Assembly (NCBI GenBank): GCA_905221605.1
Contig: CAJNDS010000183.1
Coordinates: 87,501-151,500 of the forward strand
Source of the DNA: Symbiodinium natans
Lineage: Eukaryota > Sar > Dinophyceae > Suessiales > Symbiodiniaceae
Direction of reading: 5' to 3'
Length of the DNA: 64,000 nucleotides
Positions 22,330-33,329 of this stretch are shown piece after piece. The translations under genes were made by a program, and so were the position numbers. The number at the start of each line of letters is the position of its first letter. The stretch's first letter is position 1. The notes beneath the pieces were generated by a model that was not told where the DNA came from, did no database searches, and was given only the letters and a program-made list of their open reading frames with translations.

Positions 22330-24080
22330 ACAAACATGCACCATGCAGCATCCAGCGCTCGCCTGGGCTTGCTGGCTATGCGCAGGCTCACCTCATGCGT
22401 AGCCAGCTGCGGTGACCTTGCAGCGCGAGTCTCTCAAGGGTGTCACCATCGCGACAGCAGCTCTGTGGTGATCGCGTGAGCAGCTCCTTCCCTCAACTAT
22501 GGCAACAAGAAGTTACATGACAACCCTGGCTACATAGCGACCCACACCGACGTCAGCCGTCAGATCCAGGGATGCGGCGACTGCGTGAGCAACGCCGAAG
22601 CCCTGCACAAGGCTGGACCCCTTCAGTCGTGATCATCGTCCACATCTCGTTCGCAACAAAAAAACCCTCATCCTAAAGCCCGAAGCCCCATGCAGCATGC
22701 AGGCCCCTAAAGCCTAAACCCTTGAGCCCTGACTACCACTGCAGTCTGATCCTTTGTCCAAAGACTTCGTGTGCAGAATTCAGCCGGTCCGGATCTGGGC
22801 CTATAGGGCCTCATGTCTTGCAGCATACCTGGCTTCTTCCATTTCGGACAGCCTGAAGCGTGCAACGACACGTCTGCACACTGTACAATTCCTGGTGATC
22901 AGCAGTCCGCAGATGGCAGATGAAGATTGCTCGTGCCACGACCTCGACTTCCAAGCAGCTGGAAGAGACTGAAGAGACACCGGGCGCCCGTAAACGCAAG
23001 GCCTAGGAAATCCTGGAACCCTGGAAGTAGCCTTCTGGCAGAAAAAAACAATCACCTGCCACATGGCCACGACAACGCAAGGAGCTGAACCAAACGCAAC
23101 AAAAACAACCTTCAAATCACAAAGTGCACATCGACGCTTTCAACATTGTCGTTTTTAGGCAGTCACCTTATCGCTGCCTATAGACTAGTTCTTTTTCGTT
23201 TGCCTGTGGCCCATACAGCCCATACAATACATATAACACATATAAACAAAGAAATCACATAGTAGACAACCCATGTGTAATTATACCATAATATATTGTA
23301 CTATATGACAGTACACTACACATTACATTATACCATATATCACTACTGAACGTATGCCGCCAATGGGTCTCCCACACCGCCCGCCCATTCAAGCGCAAGT
23401 TATGCTATACTTCTGAGCTATTCCAACTATTTAAACGCGGGGCCACAGTATAATTACCTCTTCTGGAATATTGGGGAGGGGGGGGGGGTGAGGGTGGGGT
23501 CCGTGAGCAAAACTACGCCAGCTGCTGCCAAGTCGACTGAAGAAGCTCCAGGGCTGGGCGGCGCACGCAAACCGAACCCTTGATTTTCACGGTGGACAAG
23601 GGCCGCTTGCTGGTGTGCTGAGCATCCGAGCTGGTAAGCACGGCACCGGACTCATGGCTGCTGGCTCGCTGCCAATGCCTATAGCCTGACAATCTGGCAA
23701 GCAAGAGTCAACCGTGCCTCACAGCCGTCTTGACTGAAGGGGAGGGGGAAGGGCGGGGAAAATGGGTGAGGCAGCGTGGGGGATGCCAGAGGAGCGCTCG
23801 TCTGGGCTTTCGTCTGCATTTCTTTCGCCGCACCATCAAGAGGCACTCAAAGCGAGGCGGTGTCTGGACGACAGGTCAGCAAGGGGCGCACACTTAGAAC
23901 CTTGCCTCACAAGTAGCAGGACTTGCGCAGTCGACCTTCCATACCTTCGGAACAGCTGCAGTTTAGAAGCGCCGCCGGGTAACCCCGAGCATTGGGACAT
24001 ATCGATGCGCGTTTGTTTTGCGCTCGATGTGCCGCCTGTCGGTGTGCGACAAAGGGTATGAAACAGGAGGCCGCATATTT
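22330..24080. other. Unique sequence, weak coding signs only
   Basis: A plus frame near 22352-22479 (ARLGLLAMRRLTSCVASCGD, ending in TGA) is protein-like but has no supporting partner. 23200-23340 is AT-rich with repeated ATACATATAA-like words. A poly-G tract lies near 23475. No gene is called. Confidence 0.4.
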
Positions 24081-26400
24081 TGGCAATCAGCTGGCTCACT
24101 TGAAAGTCCGCCTCAGCCACAGCTGGAAAACTGGAAAGGAAAGGAACTGCGTGGGCTTGGATCCGCTGTGCTGGCGAAGGAAGCACTGCAGTAGGCCACA
24201 AACCCCCGAAGATGCTTTGCAAGAACATCGGAACATCTCGCTGGGCGGGTTACGGGTTGCAGCTACTAAGACGCGACGACCAAACTGCAACATTACCAGC
24301 CCTCCGTTGTGCAAGCCAGGCTACCTGAGCAGGAATGTTGAGCAGCATTGCGTGTTTCATACAAAAGGCCTCGGGGGAGCACGGTTTGGCAAACTCACGT
24401 GCATCGACCTCCTGCCACAGTCCGAAACACAGCGATAGTGGTATCCGATAACGAAGACGCCCGGAGCTCTCTGTCATCCATCAACCCTCCTACACCGACT
24501 AGCGGACGGGGTGGGTGTTAGGCAGGTTTTCTGGGCGCGCGAATGCCTCACACTACCCCACACAGCTAGGGTCCACTGTTTTCAGGATACTTGGGAGGGG
24601 TGTTAAGGCACAAGTGTGAGAAGGCACAACACTGCCTTGGCGCGCGGCATTATGACGAGGCACTCCATGTGACAAAAGGCACAACACTGAATGTCAAACC
24701 CCACGTGCACCCAGGTTCGAGGCAAGCAGTCAGGAATGCGAAGTTTTGCGTGTGCCTGCATGTGCCTGCGGCCTGGGCAGTGGAAGTCCCGCCAATGCCG
24801 GTGGGTGGGGTTTCTTTACCAAGTCCCGGGTGATTTGCGGAGGGATGGATTTGATCCGCGGCGACTAGTGCGACCGAGACCCCCTTCCACGAATCTGTCT
24901 CAGCAACCGCACCAACCTTCAAATCTGGCCTCCGCATGTCCAGCCTGCACCTCTCAACCCGGCCTCCCAGGGCTCCGAAGGCACCAACTCGCGGACGGCG
25001 CAAGCACGCATGACCCTTCACTCCTCCGTTCGTGCATCCAACTTGCTGCGACACAAATTGGCGAACGAGTCAGATAGGAAGGGCACGTGCTTTCGGCGCC
25101 CCACAAAAAAGACTCCACAGCCTAAAAACCCCGCAGGGTACTTAAGGCCTCAAGTCATGCCGGAAGTGCTCGGGCGTAAACTGCAGCCCCACAGCAAGCC
25201 CTAAGTTGAGTCCCGAGAAGCAGAACATGAACCCTCCAGGGGGGGGGGGGGGGGGGGGGGGGGGGGGAGGGGCGTTAGGCATGCTAATGCCTAGGGAACC
25301 CCCGGGTATCTGGCCCCCGTTAGGCAATATCTCCAAGGGGTGACTGTCATTCCCTTGACTTTGCGCGCAAGTGCGCTTTCCGCATCTTATGTCTGCTGAG
25401 GTTGCCGCCTTTGTCAACGCGCCAGAAGATGCTTTGCGAGGCACGGGGTAGGCTAAGGGTTGCGGCTACTCAGAGGCGGCGACCTAACTGCAACATCACC
25501 AGCGCAAGACAGGCAACCTGCGCAGGAATGTTAGGCAAGATTGCGTGCGTGTTTCATTGGGTCACCGCCAGATTGGGCACCACTGCCGTCCTCTCTTTCT
25601 GAACATGTGTGTCAATAGTGCACAGGAGGCTGAAGCCGAGACTGAACACCTATGCCCCGTTCCCCGCTCACCTCCCTGCCCTTCTCTAGCTGTCACCAGC
25701 ATAACAGAAGCAGATAGGGGGGGTCGGCGGCGATCAGAGTGAGCGCGACCCCGTTCCCTGAGCACACAGGCAACTGGACTGGACGAGACCCACTGGGCAG
25801 CTGACGCTGTACAGGGGCTCGCCTGCCAGAAAAAATAGAATTGGACTGGACGAGACCAGCCTAAGGCAGTACACACGCGGGCCCGGTACTGGGGACAGCC
25901 CATGTCAGCATCTCTGAAAGGGCCCCCGTCTTGACCAGGCGAGGCGGTTTAGGGTTTGGGGTTTCCGGCTTAGGGTTTAGGGTTTCGGGGTTCAGGGCAA
26001 CGACGGGAGCGCCAAGCAAACAGGAATATCATGCCCCTTGCTGACCCGTTAACAGGATGGCAATCATTCTAAAGGACGCTTGCGTCCTGTTGGAACCCAT
26101 GTAGCCCCTTCGATCGTTTCTGACAAACTGCCAGTAGTCCGAACATGAGTAAACGAGGTCTATCTGGGTGGGCTTGGGGTTAAGGTATGTTACGGCGACC
26201 AAACGGCGACGACGGAACTACAGCATCAGCCCAGCATCTCGCAAGCAAGGCACAAACGAAACACTAACTAAGAATTGTCTGAGCTCACGAGTCTGCAGTC
26301 ATCTCACAGCAATGTGCGCTGCAGCCGCAGCTGGACAACTGGAGAGGACGAGAACTGCGGTGGCTTGGAAGTGCTTTGCTGGTCCACATGCATCCCAACG
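24080..26400. repeat. Dispersed repeat family, three or more copies
   Basis: Segments at 24247-24360, 25450-25560 and 26178-26250 share GGGTT(A/G)CGG, then GCGACGACC, CTGCAACAT(T/C)ACCAGC and AGGAATGTT. Further shared parts (CAGCTGGA(A/C)AACTGGA and GAACTGCG(G/T)GGGCTTGG) occur at 24119 and 26327. A weaker match is at 50930. Probably an old retro-element or repeat unit. No reverse transcriptase motif seen. Confidence 0.6.
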
Positions 26401-26559
26401 GAGAACCGCCTACGGCAAGGGCCGCCTGCATCAGGCTGGCGCCAGGCACACAACGGCGGCAAAAACACTTCAGAGCTTAGGGTTTCGGGCTGGCATCTGT
26501 TGGAATCTGTTGTGACATCTGTTGGACCGGACAAGAACTGGTAGCTAACGCGGCACAAG

Positions 26560-27440
26560 CCATCTTAGCCCCCCTATCTTACTGCTTGCATGCGGCCTTG
26601 ACGTCGCCGGTTTGGTGTTGCACCCACTGTCTAAGGCTTCAAGAAGCTCGGAGCGAAAATCAGATCTCGGTTCGAGCACGTGCCAGGCACCCCTTGGCGC
26701 CGGCAAGCGCATGAGTGTCTGCCCTTGCTGAACTCCTCGAGAGAACACCTACCCTTCTTCTGAGGGCAGTGCGAAGGCACCCCAGCACCATGGGAACGGG
26801 CGAAGACATGACAAGAGGCCACTTGTGGCTCGGTCACGCCGGCCGCTTGACGAAAGCGAGCTCGCGGTCGGAAGACGCAGCGATGCCCGTCAACCGACCC
26901 AGCCTCCCTACGCTGGGTAGTCCCAAACGCAGCACAAGTCAGTAGGCCAACCCGTGCCCCCTCTGATATACACTCGCTCACGATCAAGGTCACTACTCCA
27001 CCGCCAGCTCAGCGCGGCGGCGCAAAATCGCCCGAGCCCCTTACCGCCACGCAGAGTTCCTGCAGGAGCTCGGCATGTGCGACCGCTAAGTGCCTGTCTG
27101 AATGCGCAAACTAAGGTTATCGCTTTAGGTGGGGCCCATATCGCTTTCCTTGGTTTACTGATGGCGAACAACTCGTGTCCACCGTAGTGCTGGCTTAGAC
27201 AAACATAATTTTGGCAGGCGCTCATTTTGAGAACTACCTTCATGAGCATTGAAGCCAACGGTGTTGCAGAGGTGAATGCAGAACCTCTTCGGCATTCGGA
27301 AGAAAGGGTGCATGGCGCTCTCCCGGTGCGATGGGATGTTGGACAGCGGTTTCAACTTTGCTGCATGACCGAACCCGAGGATAAGACCCATTGACGGAGC
27401 TCTTGAAGGTCGTGTAAGTCCCGCGGGCTGCGAATCATTT
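26560..27440. other. GC-rich unique stretch, no confident gene
   Basis: Overlapping open frames on both strands up to 120 codons, none with a recognised domain or clear splice pair. No telomere-like blocks. Confidence 0.4.
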
Positions 27441-27449
27441 CTGAATCCT

Positions 27450-27929
27450 GTGGGACTCTCGAGACCAAAACCCAGATACCCTGAAGCCATGAAGCCCAAA
27501 CCCCAGCTAACACCCCCGTTAAGCCCGAAAACGCAAAAGGCACGCAGGCACCAAGCTCTGAAGAAGATAATCCCAACAAAGCCTTCCCACCATGAGGTGT
27601 TAGCGGCGATTGTGGCGGGGGTCCTTCAGAGTTGCTACTGCAGGAGGATTAAGCTCTTGAACCCTCAGCCGGATGCGCACAAGGAAGTGCAGGCGCTGCT
27701 GCATGTCAGGGCCCTGGTTCCTGCAGGAAGAGCTAGAAGAGTTGGAGCAAGTCGGGTCGATTGGCGGCGCTGCCTGCGAATCCAGACGATGGACAACTTC
27801 CTGACGCTGAGGGAGTTCCTTTTCAAGCGCAAGGCCAGGATGGTAAAGGCTCGTGACACGCGGGAACTACGAAGGACTGTCATGCGTCGCAGACAAGACC
27901 ACCCTAAGTTGAAACAGGAGGGTGGCTGA
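27450..27929 (+). CDS. ORF of 159 codons, basic C-terminus, unknown
   Basis: Open from ATG to TGA. The middle contains HEVLAAIVAGVLQSCYCRR. The end reads MDNFLTLREFLFKRKARMVK then ARDTRELRRTVMRRR, a charged helix. A second frame over 27680-27790 (WFLQEELEELEQ) also looks coding, so the true structure may be a terminal exon beginning at the acceptor CGAATCCAG near 27785. No domain recognised. The start codon is uncertain. Confidence 0.4.
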   Translation: MGLSRPKPRYPEAMKPKPQLTPPLSPKTQKARRHQALKKIIPTKPSHHEVLAAIVAGVLQSCYCRRIKLLNPQPDAHKEVQALLHVRALVPAGRARRVGASRVDWRRCLRIQTMDNFLTLREFLFKRKARMVKARDTRELRRTVMRRRQDHPKLKQEGG

Positions 27930-29220
27930 GGCAGCATGTAAAGGGAAACCCTAGATTAGGAGGACTCCTGTGCGGGAGGACGTCGAACGGAATCAGCAGC
28001 GCAGCATTGCGCAAACCAGGCAGACTGGCGCTAGCAAGCAAACACGAATTGTGAGCTTTGGATTCTAAAGGAAGCCTGTCAGGAAAGTGTTAAGACCATC
28101 AACTGGGTGGGGCCCGGTGGTCATGGGTTAACGACTTGTCTTCGAAGCTTTTTCGAGCATCTGCACAGCCATCAGGAAGCCTGAAATGCAAACACTTCTG
28201 AACGCACTACTCGTAGGCCTTGCAGCTCAGTCCTTTGGACTCTCGCACAGCATCTCCGGCAGTTGCGCAAAGGGGGTTGGGGTTGCAGCTGGTTATAGCA
28301 CGTTACAGCTCAATGGACAAAGCTGGAAGCCCTGTCTCACTCCCTGATTGCTGGGGGTCGTTAAGAGCCCTTCGTCTAAGGTCCATCTAAGCTCTTAGCG
28401 TGTGCTGAAGTCAGTCTCTAAGGCCAGGAGGTTCACCTGTTTGTCCCTGACACTGCAGCACAATCTCTGCACAAGTTCTCATGCACAACGTCTTTGCAGA
28501 GACTGCGGGACGCTGTTCGGCGTCTCTCATCCACTCCCAGGATGCAGGATGCGGGTCAAATGTGCTATGGGTGCCCAAGTAAAGTCTGCAGATTTGAAAC
28601 CGGTTTTGGCAGCAAGCACAGGAAAACTTGGACTAGCCCGCGCAAAGGGTTCTGAAGTTGCGCTACGGGAAAGCAAAGCAGTTCAACGCCGCCCTTGCAC
28701 GGCTGAGAACATGTGCAGACGCTGGTCCTCTGTGCACACGTGAAGATTCGTGGGATGCGCAGCACCATTTCCAAGCAAGGTTTGGGGGCAAAGTCTCTTC
28801 GTGGAAAGCCTCAGAGATCTGTTTGAGTCATGCCTGGGTGAAGAAAGCGCTGGGCTCGAAGATGTGCAGCAGTGCCCTGGCTCCAGCATTGGGACGGGGG
28901 GGGTTTTGCCAGGGAGCGGCTGCTTGGGATGCGCGTGCCAGCACTGCGAGCACCCATTGCACCACCAAGCGCGCGGCTGAGCACCCTCCCTGCCCTCGCC
29001 GAGCCATCAGCTGCTTGCGACCAAGGGCTACTTAACCCTGAAGCTGCTCACACAACTCAAGTGCTCAACACGGACCATTCGGCACCAAGCAACAGTAGAT
29101 GTGTTCAGTGTTCTTCAAGGCTTCGCAAGGCTTCGCAAGAGGTCCCACGCTCAGGCTGCCGCGAAAGGCCAGGACAAGCACAACCGCCAGACAGGCTCTA
29201 TGCGTTCTCAAACCCCAAAG
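27930..29220. other. Unique sequence without telomere-like blocks
   Basis: Several overlapping open frames of 60-125 codons on both strands. Fragments resembling the 24-26 kb repeat family may be present near 28010-28300. No exon chain resolved. Confidence 0.4.
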
Positions 29221-29861
29221 CCCTAAAAGTCTAAGCCCTGAATCCCCGTAAAGGAGACTGTGGGAACCACCGGCAAGGCGGTCATGATCGTCTCAGTTGC
29301 ACCGACCGCCGCAGGTTGGAGGTAAACGGGGTGACCTGGGCTTTCGGGCTTTGGGATTTAGGGGGCTTACACCCTACACGATATCTACTTGAACCGTACA
29401 CTTTCCTAGGCCCCTTTATCCTTACATGAATCCTGAACCCTAAGCTTTCCTAACCCTATAAATCTTACAGCCCTGCTCCCCAAAACCTGTTCAAACCCTC
29501 CAAGATCTCTTGTTTTAGGGCTTAAAGGGGGGGGTAGGGTGTAGAGGATTTCTGGGGTGTTAAGGTTTAGGGAGCTTTTAGTGTTTGCAGGTTTTGTGGG
29601 GTTTGCAGGCTATGTAAGCTTTGTCGGGCTGTTAGGGTTTAGGGTTTAGGGTTTAGGGTTTAGGGTTTAGGGTTTAGGGTTTAGGGTTCAGGGTTTTGGG
29701 TTTAGGGTTTAGGGTTTAGGGTTCCACACCCCTGAGCCCCTTGCCCGCACGGTAAAACCCTAACCCGCTATGCCTTGCCGATTCGGTCTCATTCTGAGCG
29801 ACAGCCTATACTTAACCCCTAACCCCTAACCCCTATAAACCCTAAACCCTAAACCCTAAAC

Positions 29862-29919
29862 GCAGGGCGGCCTTCTGCCCCGGTGCGCCGGATGGCCCTG
29901 TAATCTGCAGCACCACGGC
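29862..29919 (-). CDS. Exon, telomere-like donor, unassigned
   Basis: Acceptor CCTTACACTGCAG, frame AVVLQITGPSGAPGQKAAL, donor CTGC|GTTTAGGG in block 29812-29861. Upstream intron end carries CCCTAAA (block 29966-30021 on the sense strand). Phase 0 in, 1 out. Confidence 0.58.
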
Positions 29920-30816
29920 CTGCAGTGTAAGGTTTATGTGGGGACGAAAATTTTAGAGTGTCAAGGGTTTAGGGTTTAGGGTTTAGGGTCTAGGGTTTAG
30001 GGTTTAAGGTTTAGGGTTTAGGAGGCTCGCCCCCTTACTCTCCAGACTTTAAGCCGCAGCATGCCCACTTCAGATACGTTGGTAGACAGGGGACGAGCGC
30101 TTAAAACAACGTGCCAGCCCTTTGTGAGATAGATCTTTGTCTTAGTGTGGGGCTCACTACAGGGAGCCAAGACGCCCGAGATTTCCCAAGGTTCCTCGTC
30201 AGATATGGCCTCCTGCAACGCCGTTGCTTGTTAAGGCTGTTCATGGCCCCTGTAAGGGAACTGGCCCGCCCTCTGTCGTCCCTAAACCTAAAACATACAA
30301 CTTCAAGTGACAACCTTGGTTGGTGCTGCCGCCTCTTGCGGGAAGCTGCCGCTGGGCGAGCTGCCTAGGGTTCAGAGCTTTGGGTGTTTCTGAAAGGTCT
30401 TGGAGACCGATAGGCTTCCACAAAGGCACCACGTCTCCCGCGGCAGAACAAATACAGGCAGAGCATGCGGACATGCTTTCGCGCGTTGGGGAGGGGGTCA
30501 AGACGAGGTGACATCCCAAGCAGTCCTGGCTGTCTGCTCGTAACTCCTAACCTCATTCAGCTAGAAGGCAACTCTTTCAAAGGCAGCTCCAAACCTAAAC
30601 CTTCGCTTTCGAACTTATGAGAGGCCCTGCACCTGTAGGTTTCTCCAAAGAGACAAGGGCATTGCTAGTGACCACCTGGGCTTGAAACTATACTCCCCTT
30701 AGAACCTTAATAAAATTAAATCCTTAACATCCTCGTGGGCTTTATATAAACAAAAATCTTAATTAAAAAAAAAACGGGGAGATAGCCTAGACTTTGAAAC
30801 GCACCGTTTCATCCAG

Positions 30817-30892
30817 GCCACTGACCGGTGTCTCCCCGAAGCGGGCAACCGCCTGGCCCATCTTGCCTCCACGCCGTGCGGCACCGAGTGCT
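30817..30892 (+). CDS. Candidate plus-strand exon
   Basis: Acceptor CACCGTTTCATCCAG, frame ATDRCLPEAGNRLAHLASTP then CGTEC, donor GTGCT|GTTTAGGG at the start of block 30893-31008. The minus strand is also open (MGQAVARFGETPVSGLDET), so the strand is uncertain. Confidence 0.42.
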
Positions 30893-30919
30893 GTTTAGGG
30901 TTTAGGGTTTAGGGTTTAG

Positions 30920-31005
30920 GGTTTAGGGTTCAGGGTTCAGGGTTCAGGGTTCAGGGTTCAGGGTTCAGGGTTCAGGGTTCAGGGTTCAGGGTTCAGGGTT
31001 CAGGG
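30920..31005 (+). repeat. TTCAGGG variant array
   Basis: About 12 consecutive GGGTTCA units adjoining ordinary TTTAGGG units. A second, shorter run is at 6179-6216. Local homogenisation of one variant. Confidence 0.9.
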
Positions 31006-31218
31006 TTTGTCAGTCTGGCTTGTCCAGCCTACCTCGGCCTCCCTCCAAACTACGATTCCGTGATTTCGTTTACTTGTGTCTAGAATAAGAGCCACACCTG
31101 CAGGCGGAATTGGATTGCGAACTTCACCGGTGAGGCCTGTGAGGCCTCGAGCCCCACCAAACCGTACCAAACCCTATACTTACAAGCCTGAATCTTTGAG
31201 ACCCCACAAAACCACCAC

Positions 31219-31336
31219 ACTTGGAGGCTCATGAGCAGTGCTAGGTAAGGGTTATAAGTAATAAGTAAGGTAGCTATAGTACCTGGTTATAACCTTACTT
31301 AGGTTACTTATAACGACCCATGAACCTTCACGTAAG
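31219..31336. mobile_element. MITE family C, copy 1
   Basis: Left end ACTTGGAGGCTCATGAGCAG, right end CCCATGAACCTTCACGTAAG, with internal palindromic TATAAGTAA and TTACTTATAA motifs and a CCTGGTTATAACCTT core shared with 55986-56115. Confidence 0.72.
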
Positions 31337-31357
31337 CACTAGGGGCTGCAGGCCCTA

Positions 31358-31479
31358 CTTGAAGGTTCATGGGTATTTACAGGTAGGGCTGCAAGTACCC
31401 TACATAGGGTAATAGCCCTTATAACTTTTGTCATCCTGCTCAATAACAACATTTGCAACTACCCATGAGCCGCCAAGTG
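31358..31479. mobile_element. MITE family C, copy 2
   Basis: Left end ACTTGAAGGTTCATGGGTAT, right end ACTACCCATGAGCCGCCAAG. Only 21 bp from copy 1, so the two copies are in tandem. The interior differs from copy 1 but keeps GGGCTGCAAGTA words. Confidence 0.7.
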
Positions 31480-31655
31480 AATTCCTCGACCCCCTTAAAC
31501 CCTAAACCCTAACCCCTAACCCCAAACCCTAAACCCTAAACCCCTAAACCCTAAACCCCAAACCCTAAACCCTAAACCCTAAACCCTAAACCCTAAAACC
31601 CTAACCCCCTAACCCCCCCCTAAGCCCCGGAGCTGCCTGAGGTGCTTCGCCCCAG

Positions 31656-32019
31656 CAGGCGCGGGACCTGGGAGCTCGATGCGTCGCGGGCACCCAGGTC
31701 CTTGACCCGCAGCTCCCTTCATCAGGAATTCAAAGGGCTGAAGCCATGTGTTTAGGGTTTAGGGTTTAGGGGTTTAGGGTTTAGGGTTTAGGGTTTAGGG
31801 TTTAGGGTTTAGGGTTTAGGGTTTAGGGTTTAGGGTTTAGGGTTTAGGGTTTAGGGTTTAGGGTTTAGGGTTTAGGGTGAAGATTCTCTCAGCACATCAG
31901 GCGCCCCATACGACCTCTGGGGCCTTGGTGGCCAGCGCTCGCGCCAGCGCGCCGGGATCGGAGACTTGGGCTTCGCAGGGACATGCCTTTGGCCTCCTGG
32001 GCCGGTGCCTCTCCTGTCG
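31656..32019 (+). CDS. Two candidate exons around an intron made of telomere-like repeat
   Basis: Exon 31656-31749: acceptor CTTCGCCCCAG, frame with GTWELDASRAPRSLTRSSLH then QEFKGLKPC, donor CATGT|GTTTAGGG. Exon 31901-32019: acceptor TCAGCACATCAG, frame APHTTSGALVASARASAPGS then ETWASQGHAF, donor CTGTCG|GTGAGC, a strong consensus. Phases agree (0/0). The 151 bp intron between them is about 85% TTTAGGG. Caveat: the minus strand is also open over both segments (RVKDLGARDASSSQVPRLL), so strand is not certain. Confidence 0.45.
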
Positions 32020-32079
32020 GTGAGCTTTCTGAGAGCGCAATGGAAGCTGGAGTTTGCACAGATTCGTGCCTAAACTCTT

Positions 32080-32185
32080 TGGGGGTTTACGAAGAGATGG
32101 GACCCCGAAGAAAGTCCCTTAAATAGTCGGATTCCCTTATAGTAAGGACCCCCAAGAAGGTAGCCCTGATTTCGGAAACCCCCAC
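32080..32185. mobile_element. MITE with GGGGGTTTACGA ends
   Basis: Left end TGGGGGTTTACGAAG, right end CGGAAACCCCCA, with internal ATAGTAAGGACCCCC. A relative is at 63638-63742. Confidence 0.6.
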
Positions 32186-32634
32186 TTGGCTTCTGCACTA
32201 CGCCACTATACGAAGAGGGCCGGGCAGATTCGCAGGTCCAACGCTGCTGCGCTTGATTCTGGGCTCGTCCTCTGTGTGTGAGGGGGATGGTTCGGACCAG
32301 CACTGTTACAATTTCAAGCTTCCCCCCCCCACATGCGAAACGAATTTCGGAACATTTCGGCAAGCACAGCGCATTCCAAGCTCCCAGTCTCTGTGCGTGA
32401 GAAGGCAGCATGATAGGTATCCTGTCGGAAACAAGATGAAGATTGAGCCGAGCACAACACACAACATGCTCTGACGCTCACGAAGAGGGATGCATTCTGT
32501 TGCGAGTTGCTGAGGTGCTCTTTTGCACAGAGTTGGTTGTGGCCCTTTGTTGAGGAAACCACGAGCGGTCACCCAAATGGAGGTCTTGGAGTCTGAGATG
32601 AGAAAGAACCCTGCCTGCTAAGAGTACTTCGGGT

Positions 32635-33165
32635 GTGGGAAGACATGGGGCATCTCGCGCAAGCCATGGGTTTCCTGAAGTCTTCTGGCTGTTTCAGGGC
32701 CACTGCGGCTGGCATCCGGTCCGCAGGCGCCTGCTGGCTGCCATAGCCGTAGCCTTTGAAGAGGGACCAACACGCCGCGGGCCTCAAGATAACCAAACCC
32801 AAAGGCCCCGAGATGCTTCGAGGCAGCGTGGGCCTCCAACGCCAGGACGAAGAACACACGACAGGGGTTTGCCGCGCCGTGGCTATTGCTATGTGTCTCC
32901 GGGCAAGATGTGTCTACCAAGTCTGGCCCGGACCTGTTGCCCGCCCCTGAGCACTCGGCGCTCCGTCTTGAGCCAAGGACTCAGTGGGAGAGAAGAGCCT
33001 GCAGTCTTAGACGCTTCAACATCGGAAGTTGCGGCTTTCTTTCCCCTCCCCCCTGCGGACTGCAATGCTGCACTTGGGGAGGACCGCCCCCTCGTCTCGT
33101 GCGCCACAGGCGGAAACTACGGGGCCTCTAGCACGCCCGCCCCCGCCCAAATAGCTGACAAATAA
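32635..33165 (+). CDS. ORF of 176 codons, doubtful
   Basis: Open from ATG to TAA. The last third reads naturally (TSEVAAFFPLPPADCNAALG), the first two thirds less so. Overlapping minus frames are also open. If real, likely only a terminal exon from about 32980. Function unknown. Confidence 0.25.
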   Translation: MGRHGASRASHGFPEVFWLFQGHCGWHPVRRRLLAAIAVAFEEGPTRRGPQDNQTQRPRDASRQRGPPTPGRRTHDRGLPRRGYCYVSPGKMCLPSLARTCCPPLSTRRSVLSQGLSGREEPAVLDASTSEVAAFFPLPPADCNAALGEDRPLVSCATGGNYGASSTPAPAQIADK

Positions 33166-33329
33166 AAAGGGCCTTCTTTGATCCAGCTATCGATTCAAAA
33201 AGGGGGGAGCCTCACCACTGTCATCCTTTCTAGCCAATCCTGGGCAACACGCGGCTGACGAGAAGCACGTGGCCGCCAAGCACGAGCCTGAATGGAGTTT
33301 TCCTCAAAGCTGTCAGTCGAAGCAGTGGG

